Below, piece by piece: positions 1-10,700 of a stretch of 64,000 nucleotides of DNA. Origin of the DNA: Ryuthela nishihirai (lineage: Eukaryota > Arthropoda > Arachnida > Araneae > Heptathelidae); the NCBI GenBank assembly GCA_038380435.1, contig JAWZYU010000017.1, positions 18,351,283 to 18,415,282 on the forward strand, read 5' to 3'. A program made the translations under genes and the position numbers. Position 1 is the stretch's first letter, and every line of letters begins with the position of its first letter. The notes under the pieces are model-generated. The model was not told where the DNA came from and made no database searches. It worked only from the letters and a program-made list of their open reading frames with translations.

Positions 1-624
1 ACTAATTAAATGCAGGTGAATTTCTAAGAAGGATGTGTTTACTTTTAGTTTCGATTTGAAGGCAGGAAAGATGCATAGAATGCTGGGAAAAATGATAAAA
101 ATAACTTGGGAATACTGACTAGGTTTTTGACAGAAAAGAGTGTGAAATGGAAAAATAAAATGGCGTACGTATTTTGTAATTAATTCCAAAATCTATCTTT
201 TTTAAAAATAGCATTTTTTTTGTTAATTTTTAGAAGATTTTTCGAAAATTTATGGAAAAATTTGTTGATAATAGCTCAAATCAAACCTGCGAGCTTAAAT
301 CAGAAGGTTGCTTCAGCAAATAGGAACGCTAACAAGCAAATTGGCAATACCATTTAGTGCTTCTAAAAAATGGCAATCAGATGGCTTTATAAAATTATTT
401 AAATTGTAGTTTAGGAAAATATGCATCAAATTAAAAAACAATATTATTTTTTAAGCCTAAATTATATATTTTTATGAAATATATATAAAAATTACAACTG
501 CAGTTTTTATTTTTTTTTAAATCAATATTTTTTTTGTTGTACTAAAAACGTGTGTATATGTCCTCGGCATATTTTTACAGATTCTCCGAACGTGTACAGA
601 TGATGTGGACACTGGAAGGGTTAA
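1..624. mobile_element. piggyBac-like non-autonomous element, right part
   Basis: The sequence matches 34850-35412 throughout (same landmarks: 'ctaagaaggatgtgtttact', 'ggcaatcagatggctt') and ends in TGGACACTGGAAGGG followed by TTAA at 621-624. TTAA target sites with CCC/GGG termini are characteristic of piggyBac elements; no transposase is present. The left part is outside the window. Confidence 0.7.
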
Positions 625-761
625 TAAATTAGCATGAAACAATATCTACATTGTAATTGAAATTTAGTTAGCCAAGGTATAGAGCACAACTAACAGAATT
701 ATATTATAAGAACAATGAAAAAAAATTACTGCAGTGCACATTACATTCAATTGGTAACACT

Positions 762-1026
762 TCAACTATCTTCATCCATTCGTGGATCATCTAGAATGCT
801 TCCAAAATTTTCCTTATTGGGTTTCTTCCCTTTTCCTTTAACTCTGCAGGAAGTTGTATAGGTTTGAGCAATTATGCCTGAACATCTGGAGGGTTCAGGA
901 TCAGTACTGCAAATAGGTTTGAATAACTCAGTCAACATTAGCTGTTTAACCTGCATTTTGTCTTTCAAATGCAAAACATAAGGGAGGATTGCAACCTCAA
1001 TTACTTCGTAAATTTCAAGCTTTGAT
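762..1026 (-). CDS. putative terminal exon of an unidentified minus-strand gene
   Basis: Reading the minus strand, a good pyrimidine tract ending in ...cttatttcag precedes an open frame from base 1026 down to a TGA at 762-764. It gives about 88 residues, starting SKLEIYEVIEVAILPYVLHL and ending in a basic-then-acidic tail (GKGKKPNKENFGSILDDPRM, then DEDS). The mixed composition, helical N-terminal half and Lys-rich/acidic C-terminal tail look like real protein rather than chance in such AT-rich DNA. I cannot assign a family. It lies between two piggyBac-like copies and inside the SLC41A upstream intron, so it is either a nested/antisense gene end or a captured or pseudogene exon. No convincing upstream partner exon was found. 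Confidence 0.35.
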
Positions 1027-1197
1027 CTGAAATAAGATCAATTTGAAGAAACTCTGCATTTGCTATCGAGTGGTCTTTAATAACAATGAAAGCTTAGCAA
1101 AATTGAATGTCTTTAGATAGATTAGTCATCACTGCTATCATTTCTACCTTCATTAACTAGCTGATCAAACTCATTTTTGGTTCCTGGACCTTTTCAT

Positions 1198-2346
1198 TGA
1201 TAATATCGGCAAGTAAATGCACAGAAATGAAAACTAAGGTTTAATTATAAAAGACAATGAAAGACTAACTTTACAAAGGGAGTGTATATCTATGTATACA
1301 AATGACATGCAGATGGCTGACTTTCCCCATACTTACACTTGTGAGCAAGCAATTAGAACACCTGCTACTTCCTCCTATTGTGACATTGCGCATTGAGCAA
1401 TATGAAACCTTATTTTTACTTTCAGTTTCGACCTGAAGGGTGGGAAAGACTCATAGAATGCTGGAATAAATAATAAAATAATTCTAGTAATAGTGAAATA
1501 AGTTTAAGACAGAAAAGAGTAAAATGGTGGTGGTGGGGGGGGGGGGGGTATACAGAGGTATGTACTTTGTAATTACATCCAAAATCTTCTGTTTTTAGGG
1601 GCGGGGGTGGCTCAGTCGGTAGCGCGCCAGGCTTGTAATCTGTAGTTCCCAGGTTCAAGTCCCAGCTGGGTCAGCATTGAGATTTATCTCCGCAAAATTC
1701 CCCGCCCTGCCCACGGTCAGTAGGGGACACCGATAGGCTTGGAAAGGCCGTCGTCCGTCGGATGGGACGTTAAGCCATGGCTCCGTGTGGGGGAGAGCCA
1801 TACCCTGTGCACGTTAAAGAACACACTGGATGGCCTTGACGGGAGGCTACCATCTGTCTCCCAACAGCTGTTCCAGTGGGTCCCCTCCCCCAACCTTCTC
1901 TGAGCCTTCGGGGTCCATATGACCTGGCCATTTAGCCCATGGTGTGCAAAAAAGTGCCGCTCAGAGGTAAAACAACTCAACTTCTGTTTTTAAAAATAGC
2001 TTTTTGTTAATATTAAAGAAATTTTCGAAAATTTAAGGAATAATGTTTAGTTCAAATCAAACTTGTAAGCTTAAATCAGGTGATTGCTTCATTACAGAAT
2101 AATAACAAACAAATCAACAATGCTGTATAGTGCTTCTAAGAAATGGCAATCAGATGACTTCAACAAATTATTTATATTGTACTTTAATAAAATATGCATC
2201 AAATGAAAAAAGAATGTTTTTCAAGCATGAATTACGTATTTTTAAAAGATATATGGAAAAAAATTTTCAAACTACAATTTCAAAAAAACAACTAAGCTTT
2301 GTGTTTTCTACAACAAAGTATTGACGTCCTTGACCTGGGAAGGGGT
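1198..2346. mobile_element. piggyBac-like element fragment, interrupted by a SINE
   Basis: Blocks before and after the SINE at 1598-1980 align with 34660-35412. Shared landmarks include the 'gaaatgaaaactaaggttta' block and the 'aatggcaatcagatg' block. The right terminus is degraded (GGGAAGGGGTAAAA near 2336-2349 instead of GGAAGGGTTAA). The left end is missing. Confidence 0.6.
1598..1980 (+). mobile_element. SINE-A, full length, with 12-bp target-site duplication
   Basis: A tRNA-derived head carries an A box (TGGCTCAGTCGGTAGCGC) and B box (GGTTCAAGTCC). It is followed by a long tRNA-unrelated body ('gggacgttaagcc', 'gcacgttaaagaacac', 'gacctggccatttagccca') and ends in a short AAACAACTCAA tail rather than poly(A). 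The 12-bp duplication at 1586-1597 and 1981-1992 is identical. It sits inside an older piggyBac-like copy. Confidence 0.9.
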
Positions 2347-2757
2347 AAAACATTTGTTTCAATGTAATGCACTACACCCATATTTTTTGTCAATGTTTAG
2401 CATTGTTTCAGCTACAAGATGGCCAAACAGCATCATATTTACAGTAAGATAAGCACTGTATAAAAATTATACTGCTGTTCAATAGTAGAGTATCACAAGA
2501 GATATACTTTAAACATGATACTCATAAGAGTATAAAAACTAATAGTTTTCTCAAGTTTTATTTCATTTACTTAAAATCTTGATTAAATTATCAATAAGCA
2601 AAAGATATTTAGTGTTACTTTGAGGACATATTGCCTAATTCACTAACATTTAAACATTTACTAATAATTTACAGAGATAAATATTGTAGATTGTTTTTTA
2701 TTATTCCGCAGGGGGTTCTTATATATATCCCTGCTGGACTTTTTCTGTACTTTTTTT

Positions 2758-3430
2758 TTATCTTATGCAATCAGCTGTAAGGTGCTGCCAAATTCTAAAA
2801 AAGTCACTTATATCATAAGACTCGTTGTCTGGTCTGTAGCTAGCATGACCCACAGGGTGAAAGAAATTGCTAATCTTAAATATTCCATCTAGCAATAAGC
2901 ACACAACTATAAACTTTATATCTTTTGACAATAAAAAATGACATTGCATTCTTTGCCAACGGACATCTTTCACATTTTGATTTTACAAACAATACATGTC
3001 ACTTATATCAGACAGTTGGTGTGGTTGAAAACATCTCGTCACAGCATCATGCTTTTGTCATGGCAGACTGACACAAGAACTCCCTTGCACACTTCAAGAC
3101 CTCCTTTCTCTCCTGTTCAAGACTATCAGGATGCTCTAGGACATTTTCACAAAGACTCATCTGCTTTTTCCATTGGTCAGCTTTAACCAATTAGGATGAG
3201 GAAATATTGATGGGGTCTTAAGATTCGTTTGATCTTGTGTGATCTACCACATGGGTCTCTTTCCCAGTGATGCTGTGGTATGTGGTCGTGATTATCTCCT
3301 GGCAATTCATCAACTAGTAGGAGTGCTGTTGCATGGGGGAGTTTTTGCTCACTTCTACAGTCTTTGGAGATGTCATCACTGCTTAGCAGACAGCAGGTGG
3401 TGGCTTATTCAAGCCTCTTTTACCATTGGC
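2758..3430 (-). pseudogene. possible decayed coding sequence, family unknown
   Basis: The stretch is less AT-rich than its surroundings and the minus strand has protein-like segments in shifting frames. These include ADQWKKQMSLCENVLEHPDS and LEQERKEVLKCAREFLCQSA (about 3050-3180), PHATALLLVDELPGDN (about 3285-3335) and FKISNFFHPVGHASYRPDNE (about 2810-2870). Stops and frameshifts interrupt it. The last segment is faintly reminiscent of transposon-encoded proteins with a VGHSY-P-D motif, but I would not name a family. Confidence 0.3.
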
Positions 3431-3437
3431 ATGATAG

Positions 3438-3812
3438 TGGGCTTGGGCAGTTGGCAGCATGCCAGGCTCATAATCTACAGTTCCCAGGTTTGAGTCCCAG
3501 CTGGATCAGTGTTGAGATTTATCTCTGCAAAACTCCCCACCCTGCCCACGGTCAGTTGGGGAACCAATGGGCTTGGAAAGGCAGCCGCCCATCGAATTGG
3601 ACATCGATCCGTGGCCCCATGTGTGGGAGAGACATATCTGTTAATGAACATGCTGGATAGCCTTGACAGGAAGCTACCATCTGTCTCCCAACAGTTATTC
3701 CATTGGGTCCCCTCCCCAAATCTTCTCTGAGCCTTTGTGGTTCTTGCGAATTGGCCATTTAGCCCATTGGTTGCGAAAAAAGTGTTGCTCACAGGTAAAA
3801 CAATCTAATCTG
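3438..3812 (+). mobile_element. SINE-A copy with 12-bp target-site duplication
   Basis: Same organisation as the copy at 1598, more diverged (for example A-box decay, B box GGTTTGAGTCC). The 12-bp direct repeat TTGGCATGATAG occurs at 3426-3437 and again at 3813-3824, exactly bracketing the element. Confidence 0.88.
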
Positions 3813-4047
3813 TTGGCATGATAGCAACTGGCACAGGCCACTTTGCCATGAATTTGCTGAAAATGGCTCAAGTCTTTGGTCCCTGTGCCAATGATGCTTC
3901 ACAAAGAACAATGGAGCATGTTTGATATCGTTCTGTATGTATACGAAAATCTATGCAGAACATTGTAAATGTATTGTGATTGTTACAAATAATCACTTTA
4001 ATTGTAACAGATAAAAATGTTCCTTACACAAATATATTCATCTTAGC

Positions 4048-4241
4048 TACTAATAAATTGCCACTTTGAAGTCTATTCAAATTTTTAGAGGAAAAATTGT
4101 CTTGAGCCGGGTGGGATACAAACCCATGACCTCCTGATAACATGTCAGGTGCTCTGGGTCACTGAGCTACCGGCTGCCAATCAAGATCTCCTCTAGTTGA
4201 TATTAACCTGGAATCGACTTCAAAGTGGTAATTTATTAGTA
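4048..4241 (-). repeat. tRNA-like (Thr-UGU-like) element bounded by 26-bp inverted repeats
   Basis: Inverted repeats at 4048-4073 and 4216-4241 match over 26 bp with one mismatch. Between them, the minus strand holds a cloverleaf-like sequence: acceptor AGCCGG.../...CCGGCT, a D-arm GCTC/GAGC, a perfect 5-bp anticodon stem CCTGA/TCAGG around loop CATGTTA (anticodon position UGU), and T-arm TGGG/CCCA. The loops deviate from consensus (T-loop TTTGTAT, A at position 33), so it is a tRNA-derived SINE/MITE hybrid or tRNA pseudogene rather than a working tRNA. Confidence 0.65.
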
Positions 4242-4392
4242 GATACCAAATATGTTGAGTTTATTTATCAACTGTATTACTTGTAAGAAAATACTTGCCA
4301 TCTATATGGCATGTGTTTGCCACTTGTGGCAAAATTGATGGAACACTCCCTATATATTATGTAATGTAGGTTGAAAAGGTTCATATCATCAT

Positions 4393-4545
4393 AGGAGATC
4401 TTGATTGGCAGCTGGTATCTCAGTGGCACATGTTATCAGGAGATCGTGGGTTCGTGTCCTACCTGGCTCAAGGCAATTTTTCCTCTAAAAAATTGAATTG
4501 ACTTCAAAGTGGTAATTTATTAGTTGATACCAAATATGTTTAATT
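4393..4545 (+). repeat. second copy of the tRNA-like/inverted-repeat element, opposite orientation
   Basis: It carries the same tRNA-like core on the + strand (GGCAGCTGGTATCTCAGTGG ... GGTTCGTGTCC). About 15 bases covering the D-loop to the 5' half of the anticodon stem are missing. It is followed by the same CTCAAGGCAATTTTTCCTCT linker and the same right-hand sequence (GACTTCAAAGTGGTAATTTA, then ...GATACCAAATATG) found after the first copy. The left inverted repeat is absent. Confidence 0.6.
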
Positions 4546-4592
4546 TATTTCATTATTTATTCATCTTGGCAATTTTTTTCTTCAATCTCTAG

Positions 4593-4739
4593 GTTTCATT
4601 ACTGTTGGAGTAGTGCTTTTGTCACGGAAATTGCATATCAATCCAGATAACGTTGCCACTCCTATTGCAGCATCTCTAGGAGATGTAACTACTCTTGGCC
4701 TCCTTGCATCTATTAGTAGTGCATTATATAGTGTTATAA
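4593..4739 (+). CDS. SLC41A: SLC41A exon a (end of first MgtE repeat)
   Basis: The acceptor is ...tctctag at 4592 and the donor is GTAAGT at 4740. The exon enters with two bases completing a split codon and leaves with one base. It encodes [19 protein letters not shown], then [20 protein letters not shown] and ISSALYSVI. The [15 protein letters not shown] stretch is the diagnostic block of the family. No upstream exon is visible in 1-4592, so the previous donor is outside the window. Confidence 0.95.
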
Positions 4740-7700
4740 GTAAGTATTGTAATTAGTGCTGTTTTAAAATCTTAATCACAGTGAAAAAATTGAAAGTGGT
4801 AATTATTTTGATTGTTGGTTGATTATAAAGAGGTCTGATGTACTTATCATTGCTTAGTGCTATATTAGAATTCCATACCCACTCTTATTAGGAACAATCA
4901 TTAAAAAAATTAAGTCACCTGAAAGTTTATATTTACAAAATAAAAATTTATCTGTCCAAAAAAATTGTAAAATAATCGAACAGAAAAATGTGAAATGCTG
5001 CAGGCCTCCATTATGAAATTACTTGGCATGATAATTCTGCCTAGAGTTTCCAATTTCTCAAAGTTTTAAATTCTTGGGATTTGATTCTCAAATTCCTAAA
5101 AAAAAATTGTACGTAAAATAGTTTTTTCTTGGATATTTATCAAACCTTTTATTAAAATAACTAGCAATTACTAACTAAACAACAGAATTGAAATTTTAAA
5201 CAAACATTTGTATATTTATTGTAAAATGAAATGTGTTTATTACATTTATTCTAAAGCAAAAAAATAAATTAAACAAACCTACTTTTATGTTTGTGTTTTT
5301 AACAGTTTTAGTTAAAACTACTTGTACATTGATTTAAAGTGATATTTTAGAAAACATAAGGTATCAATTGCTTCATCTGATAATGAATTGCAAGTGGATC
5401 ATTGCGAAAGAATTTGAAGCTCTTAAAACAATATGCTGAATCTGACTTTTTTTTTCTAATTTTTTACCAAACATTTTAGGTGGATAACTAAGTGATTTTA
5501 CCAGTTCATGGTACTTGTTAAAAATATATATTTTTAAGGTATTTTCTTAATTCCTTAAAACTATTTTTTACCAATTCATTACTTGTTAGAAATGAATGTT
5601 TTTAAATAAAGAATCTTGCAGCTTAAGGAATATTTTTTTCCTGAGTATTTCTTTGCTAAGTTTGGGTTGAACTGTTCTGGTTTCAAACAAATCCTGAAGT
5701 CTGGACATTTCTTTTTTACTAATGTTGGTCTTATAGTGAAGAGTGTTGTAAATAATTTTATGTTTGTTAATTTGTATGACACTTCATAGAATCTGTTGTG
5801 TATTAAATTTAAGGCATGTATAAGTGTTGAGACAGCTTTAATTAATTTTTCATTACCAAAAAAAATTATTTACTGGCACATATTTCTAGAACCGAACATT
5901 TAAAAAATTGTATATTCTTGAGAAGGAATTAATTCTGCCTATTTCATGATACAAATACTGCTCTAAGCAAGGGTATACACTGCAGCAATTTACAATTGGA
6001 CTCCAACCTCAATTTGAGAGCAGTGCAACTGCTGGATTTTTTGTGTTGCAAACTTTAAGATCCTTGCACACTGCATCAAATTGAGGCAACTGATACATAG
6101 CAATGGAGAGAACTAGCTTGCACAACACGAAATTGTCTACGATCCCAAAAAAAAAAGAACTTTGGCTTTTGAATTTAAAATTCAGCAAATGCCATTTAAT
6201 GGAATTTTTAATGTTAGAGTAAGCCATTTTAGGAAACAATGCAATAACAAAATATATTGTATATTTTCCATTGGTTCTCTGTAATATTGTGTTTAACAGA
6301 ATCAAATTTTTGGATAAAATTTCACTAGTCCTCCTTAATGCAGATTTCAGAGTCGGTCACAAAATCATTTCAAATAGATGACCCAAACACTGCATGACAT
6401 CAATTTTTTTACCAACAAAAATCATTTCTAAACACAACAGTTATGCACTCAAGAATTATTCTTGTGCATACTTCTGTAAATAAAATCCACTCTTCCAATC
6501 TGTGGTGTTCTTGCTTGGAAAATTAAATTTAAAGTTTGGGATAAATGATGAACTCCAGTTTCAGGGATTGTGTTGTGCAGTATGCATTAAGGAGGCCTGA
6601 TGTTACAACTCCCCCAGACTTTTATCATACTGCTGCTTTTGACTATGTCAAATTGCATTGATTCTGAAAATGAATTCTGTTCAATAGCAAAGATTGTATT
6701 TGTACAAGAGGATTCAAATATAAACTAGATTTTTGTTCTACAGTATAGACCTTATAACATGTTGACCTGCATTTTGTCAGTAGTAATCACAATGTGTGAG
6801 GAAGTGGTTCCTTTGTCTGGTGCACAGTGTATTATTCCGAAATTTCTAACAAATTAAAATATGAAACCTACTGAAATTATTACTAGACTTGAAGCACAAT
6901 TTGAAATGCTCTCTAGGACTCTGCTATTTGAATGAAATAATAATTTTAAGAAGGCTGGATAGAAGTTAAAAACATGACATGCCAAGTTCCTCCAATGCTA
7001 CGAGTTTTCTCACATACTCTGTAACAACAAAAACATTGGGAAGAAAAATAAGAAATTACATTGGGAAGTACTACCACATCTTGTCCATAATTCTGGTATA
7101 GGGCCAGGTGATGTTCACTTTGAGAGGACTGAATAAGTCCCTTGTTCAATCCTCAAAGAATCTATAGAAAGAAAAAAAGATTAGTGCCGACAATGAAGTT
7201 ACTTTTGTGCAATGATGGCTAAATAAGCAACCGCAAACCTTCTTTGAAAATAGTACAAATTACCTCAGCTATGTGTAGGGTTTTACATCCAAGTGGCACT
7301 ATTTTGCACACAATGGGCTAAATTGCTAAATCATAAAGACCCCAAGAGCTCGGAAGGGGACCCACTGGACAGCTGTTAGGCAACGGATGTTAGCCTCCCG
7401 TCAAGACCATCCAGTGTGTTCTTTAATGTGCACAGGGTAGAGCTCTCCTGTACATGGGGGCCATGGTTTAACATTTTGTCTGATGGATGGTAGCCTTTCC
7501 AAGCACATCGATGTCCCCTACTGTCAGAGGGCAGGGCGGGGAGTATTGTGGTTATATAATAATATAAATCTCAATGTTGACCCAGTTGGGACTTGAACCT
7601 GGGAACTATATATTATGAGCCTGGCATGCTAAACTGAGCCACTCCCACCCCTGTGAGCTATGCTAATGGTGTGTAGAGGTGTAGGAGAATGTCAAAAGAT

Positions 7701-10700
7701 TGTATTTGACAAAAAAGTTTGAATAAAAATTTTAGATAAAATCAGTTTATATTTGGACCACCTAAGTACATCCCTTATTTGAAATATAGTAATCAAAAAG
7801 TCATGCAATCCATTAGAAATAAAGATTTTAGTCATTTTATTAAGATAAGGTACATCATCAAAATTCCTACAAATGTTGATGACTATACCTTATACTGGCT
7901 GAATTCTTTTCAGCACATTTCGAAATACATTACGAAGTTTGAGGCTTAGAAATTTGGGAAAATTTTTGGAATGATGGCATAAATGGGTTCCGCGAGACAT
8001 TAAAGAATTTTCAGTTGTAAACATTAGAAAGAGTGAAAAAAGACTGCTTCGATTGTTCTGAAATAAATGACATTAACAGCAAGTAAAAGTTGAATAGATT
8101 ATGTACTGTTGTACTAGGCAGCCACTATCAGCATATTTTATGGCTAATTAAAATATGACTTAGCTCTTTTTGGCTTTTTCCAATTTTTTTTTTTTCCATC
8201 GTATACAATTTGAACTTTACGAGTTTAGTATTCTGGCTCAGAGTTAAATATTGTTGAAACATATGGGAATATATCACCCAGTGGCCACTTTATTAGGAAC
8301 AGACTGATGGTTGAGTTGCATGAATTTTTCAGCTTGATTTTTGAAAATGGGGTAAAAAGACTTCATCTTTTTAACCATTTTGAATTTTTGTGTAATCTTT
8401 AAAGAGTTACACTGTTTTAAAGTAAGATTGTTTCAATGCAGTTTCATTAATAATGCTTGTATTAATCTATATTAACTTTTCAGATTACTTTAACCGATAT
8501 TAACTTATATAAACTGAGCAGAAATATACACCTTAATATATTGTCCCTAAGTAAGCTAGTGTAATTCTGTCACATATTGAACACTTCATAATAAATGATT
8601 ACCAGACTCCACAGTTTTAACCCTTCCTTTGTCAGCCTGAAAAACTGGTTTCCATCTAGAGGCCAAGCTATTTTCTCCCTATACTCAGCAAAAAAAATAA
8701 TTTAAAACTTTTTTGACAAATAACTAATGAAAGAAATTCCTCATCCTTCCTCAAGCAGTCTTGGGCTACAGAGGTCCAACCAGACCGTGCAATTTAGTTC
8801 TCCAAGCATATCTGTCCTTGAACTACATCTGCTGCATCTTGTCACTGCACACCAATTCTAACAAGGTCCTGTTTGGCATTGTCTCCCCACTGCATCCTAT
8901 GTGTCACCCTCTTTCTAAGGGCTTCAGGCACACTGTTCATAACCCTATTCACCGATCTATAATTATCCATACAGGCAACATGGCCAAACCAACAGTCTCT
9001 CTCTCTGCACAATATGCTGCTTAAAGGAGGTTGCAGACTCCTTTGCCTAACCTCATCATTAGTTACAAAGTTGAACCACTTAATGCCCAAGATACTACAT
9101 AAGCATCTAGAATCAAAAGCATTGTTTCTGGTTATCTTGTTTACAAAGGGTCCAAGTTTTACTACCATAACTAACCCTAGAAAGAAACAAATTATTATAC
9201 AGTCTAATTTTAGTCTTTAGGTATATACCTATTTATTCACACTCTATAGATTCTTGAAAGTTCCAGCAGCAATCCCTATTCGTCGATTAACCTCGTGCTG
9301 TACATCATCAGTATCTGTTACATAACCCCCAAGATAAACTGAGACACTTGCTCAAGGGTGCAACCATTCAGAACGACTGAAGTACAACTGCCTGACCAAT
9401 TTTCATCACTTTAGTTGGATCTTTGTTTATAACCAAACCAACTCTATTACCAGTCTCATCAACAGCTCTAATGAAAGAATTAATCTCATCAACATCATTA
9501 GCCAACAAGGCCAAATAATCTAAAAAAAAATTAAAATCTCTAGACAATTTAAGGCCAAAATCTTTCCCTTTAAGTGAATTTCGCATAACATAATCAGTAA
9601 CCAAACTAAAGAGGGGACAAAATGCACCCTTGTCGAACACCAGAAGCAATGCTAAACCAATTATTACAAGCCTTTCCAACTCGCACATGACTCAGTATTG
9701 TTATAGAGAGCTTTCATAATGTTAACTAACTTGTCTGGTATACCATATGATCTCGCAATCAACCACAAATTATGACGATCAACAGAGTCGAAAGCCTTTT
9801 TGAAATCAACAAAGGTTTCTGAAACTCTAAACATTTCTCAAGAATCTGCCCAAGTGAAAATATATGATCCACACATCCCCTACCAATTCGCAATCCACAT
9901 TGCGCATCACGCAATTGCCTGTCAACCAGATTCTTAATTCTATTGAGCACAATCGTGCAAAGAACTTTACCTGGAACAGAAAGTATCCCTATGGTTATCA
10001 CAAGAATTGCAGACATCTGTTTTAAAAATAGGGATAATAATAGCTCTGGTAAAATCCTTAGGAACCATTCCTTTATCATAAAAGATATTCAAAATTTCAG
10101 TAATCTGTGTGGTAACCAAAACATTCCCAGCTCTAAGCATTTCGGTAGTAATTTCATCTACCCCTGGGAATTTATGTAGTTTAAGTTTAGAAATAGCCAA
10201 AATAACTTCAGACTGTGTTATAGGGCCAAATTAAAGCCAGTAATGAATCTATCATCATTACAAACAATGGGAGTAGAACTAACCACATTGTTTAGCACAT
10301 CACTGAAATGCTCAGCACGCCTAGCCATGACAGAATCCTCGCCTTCTATAGCCTTGTTTATCCTTCAATCCCTGTATACCTGTCTGCTTTCTACCACACA
10401 AAACATTAACTATCTGGTACAGCTATCTGCTGTTGTGCTGTCTAACTGCTTCCTCAGCTTTGTCAGCCAAGCCAAAGATTCTTATCAGCAGCTAACTGAT
10501 AATTTGCATGTTTATTAAGATCTCTGCAATGCTTTCTATTATGACTAGTAGGGTATTCATTAAGGACATTCCTGCAGTTCTTTATTTCTGAAATAAGCTC
10601 AAGTGCCTTATCACTCAAATAATTCTGCCTCCTCTGCTCCCTTTTTCCCAAAAGAGTACCGTTAGTTTCCAAAACAGCCTGTTTAAAATGGTCTCATTCT

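Noticed and set aside
1600..1672. tRNA gene suggested by the A and B boxes in SINE-A heads
   Set aside because: The head is followed by the same 300-bp body in every copy and is bounded by target-site duplications, so these are SINEs. The anticodon arm does not form a standard tRNA.
4048..4241. Functional tRNA-Thr (UGU)
   Set aside because: The cloverleaf is recognisable, but the T-loop (TTTGTAT) and the base before the anticodon are non-canonical, and a deleted second copy lies nearby. A mobile element or pseudogene is more likely.
4880..4905. Tc1-type terminus (CCACTCTTATTAGGAACA)
   Set aside because: Partial resemblance to Tc1-like ends only; no second end or body nearby, so not annotated.
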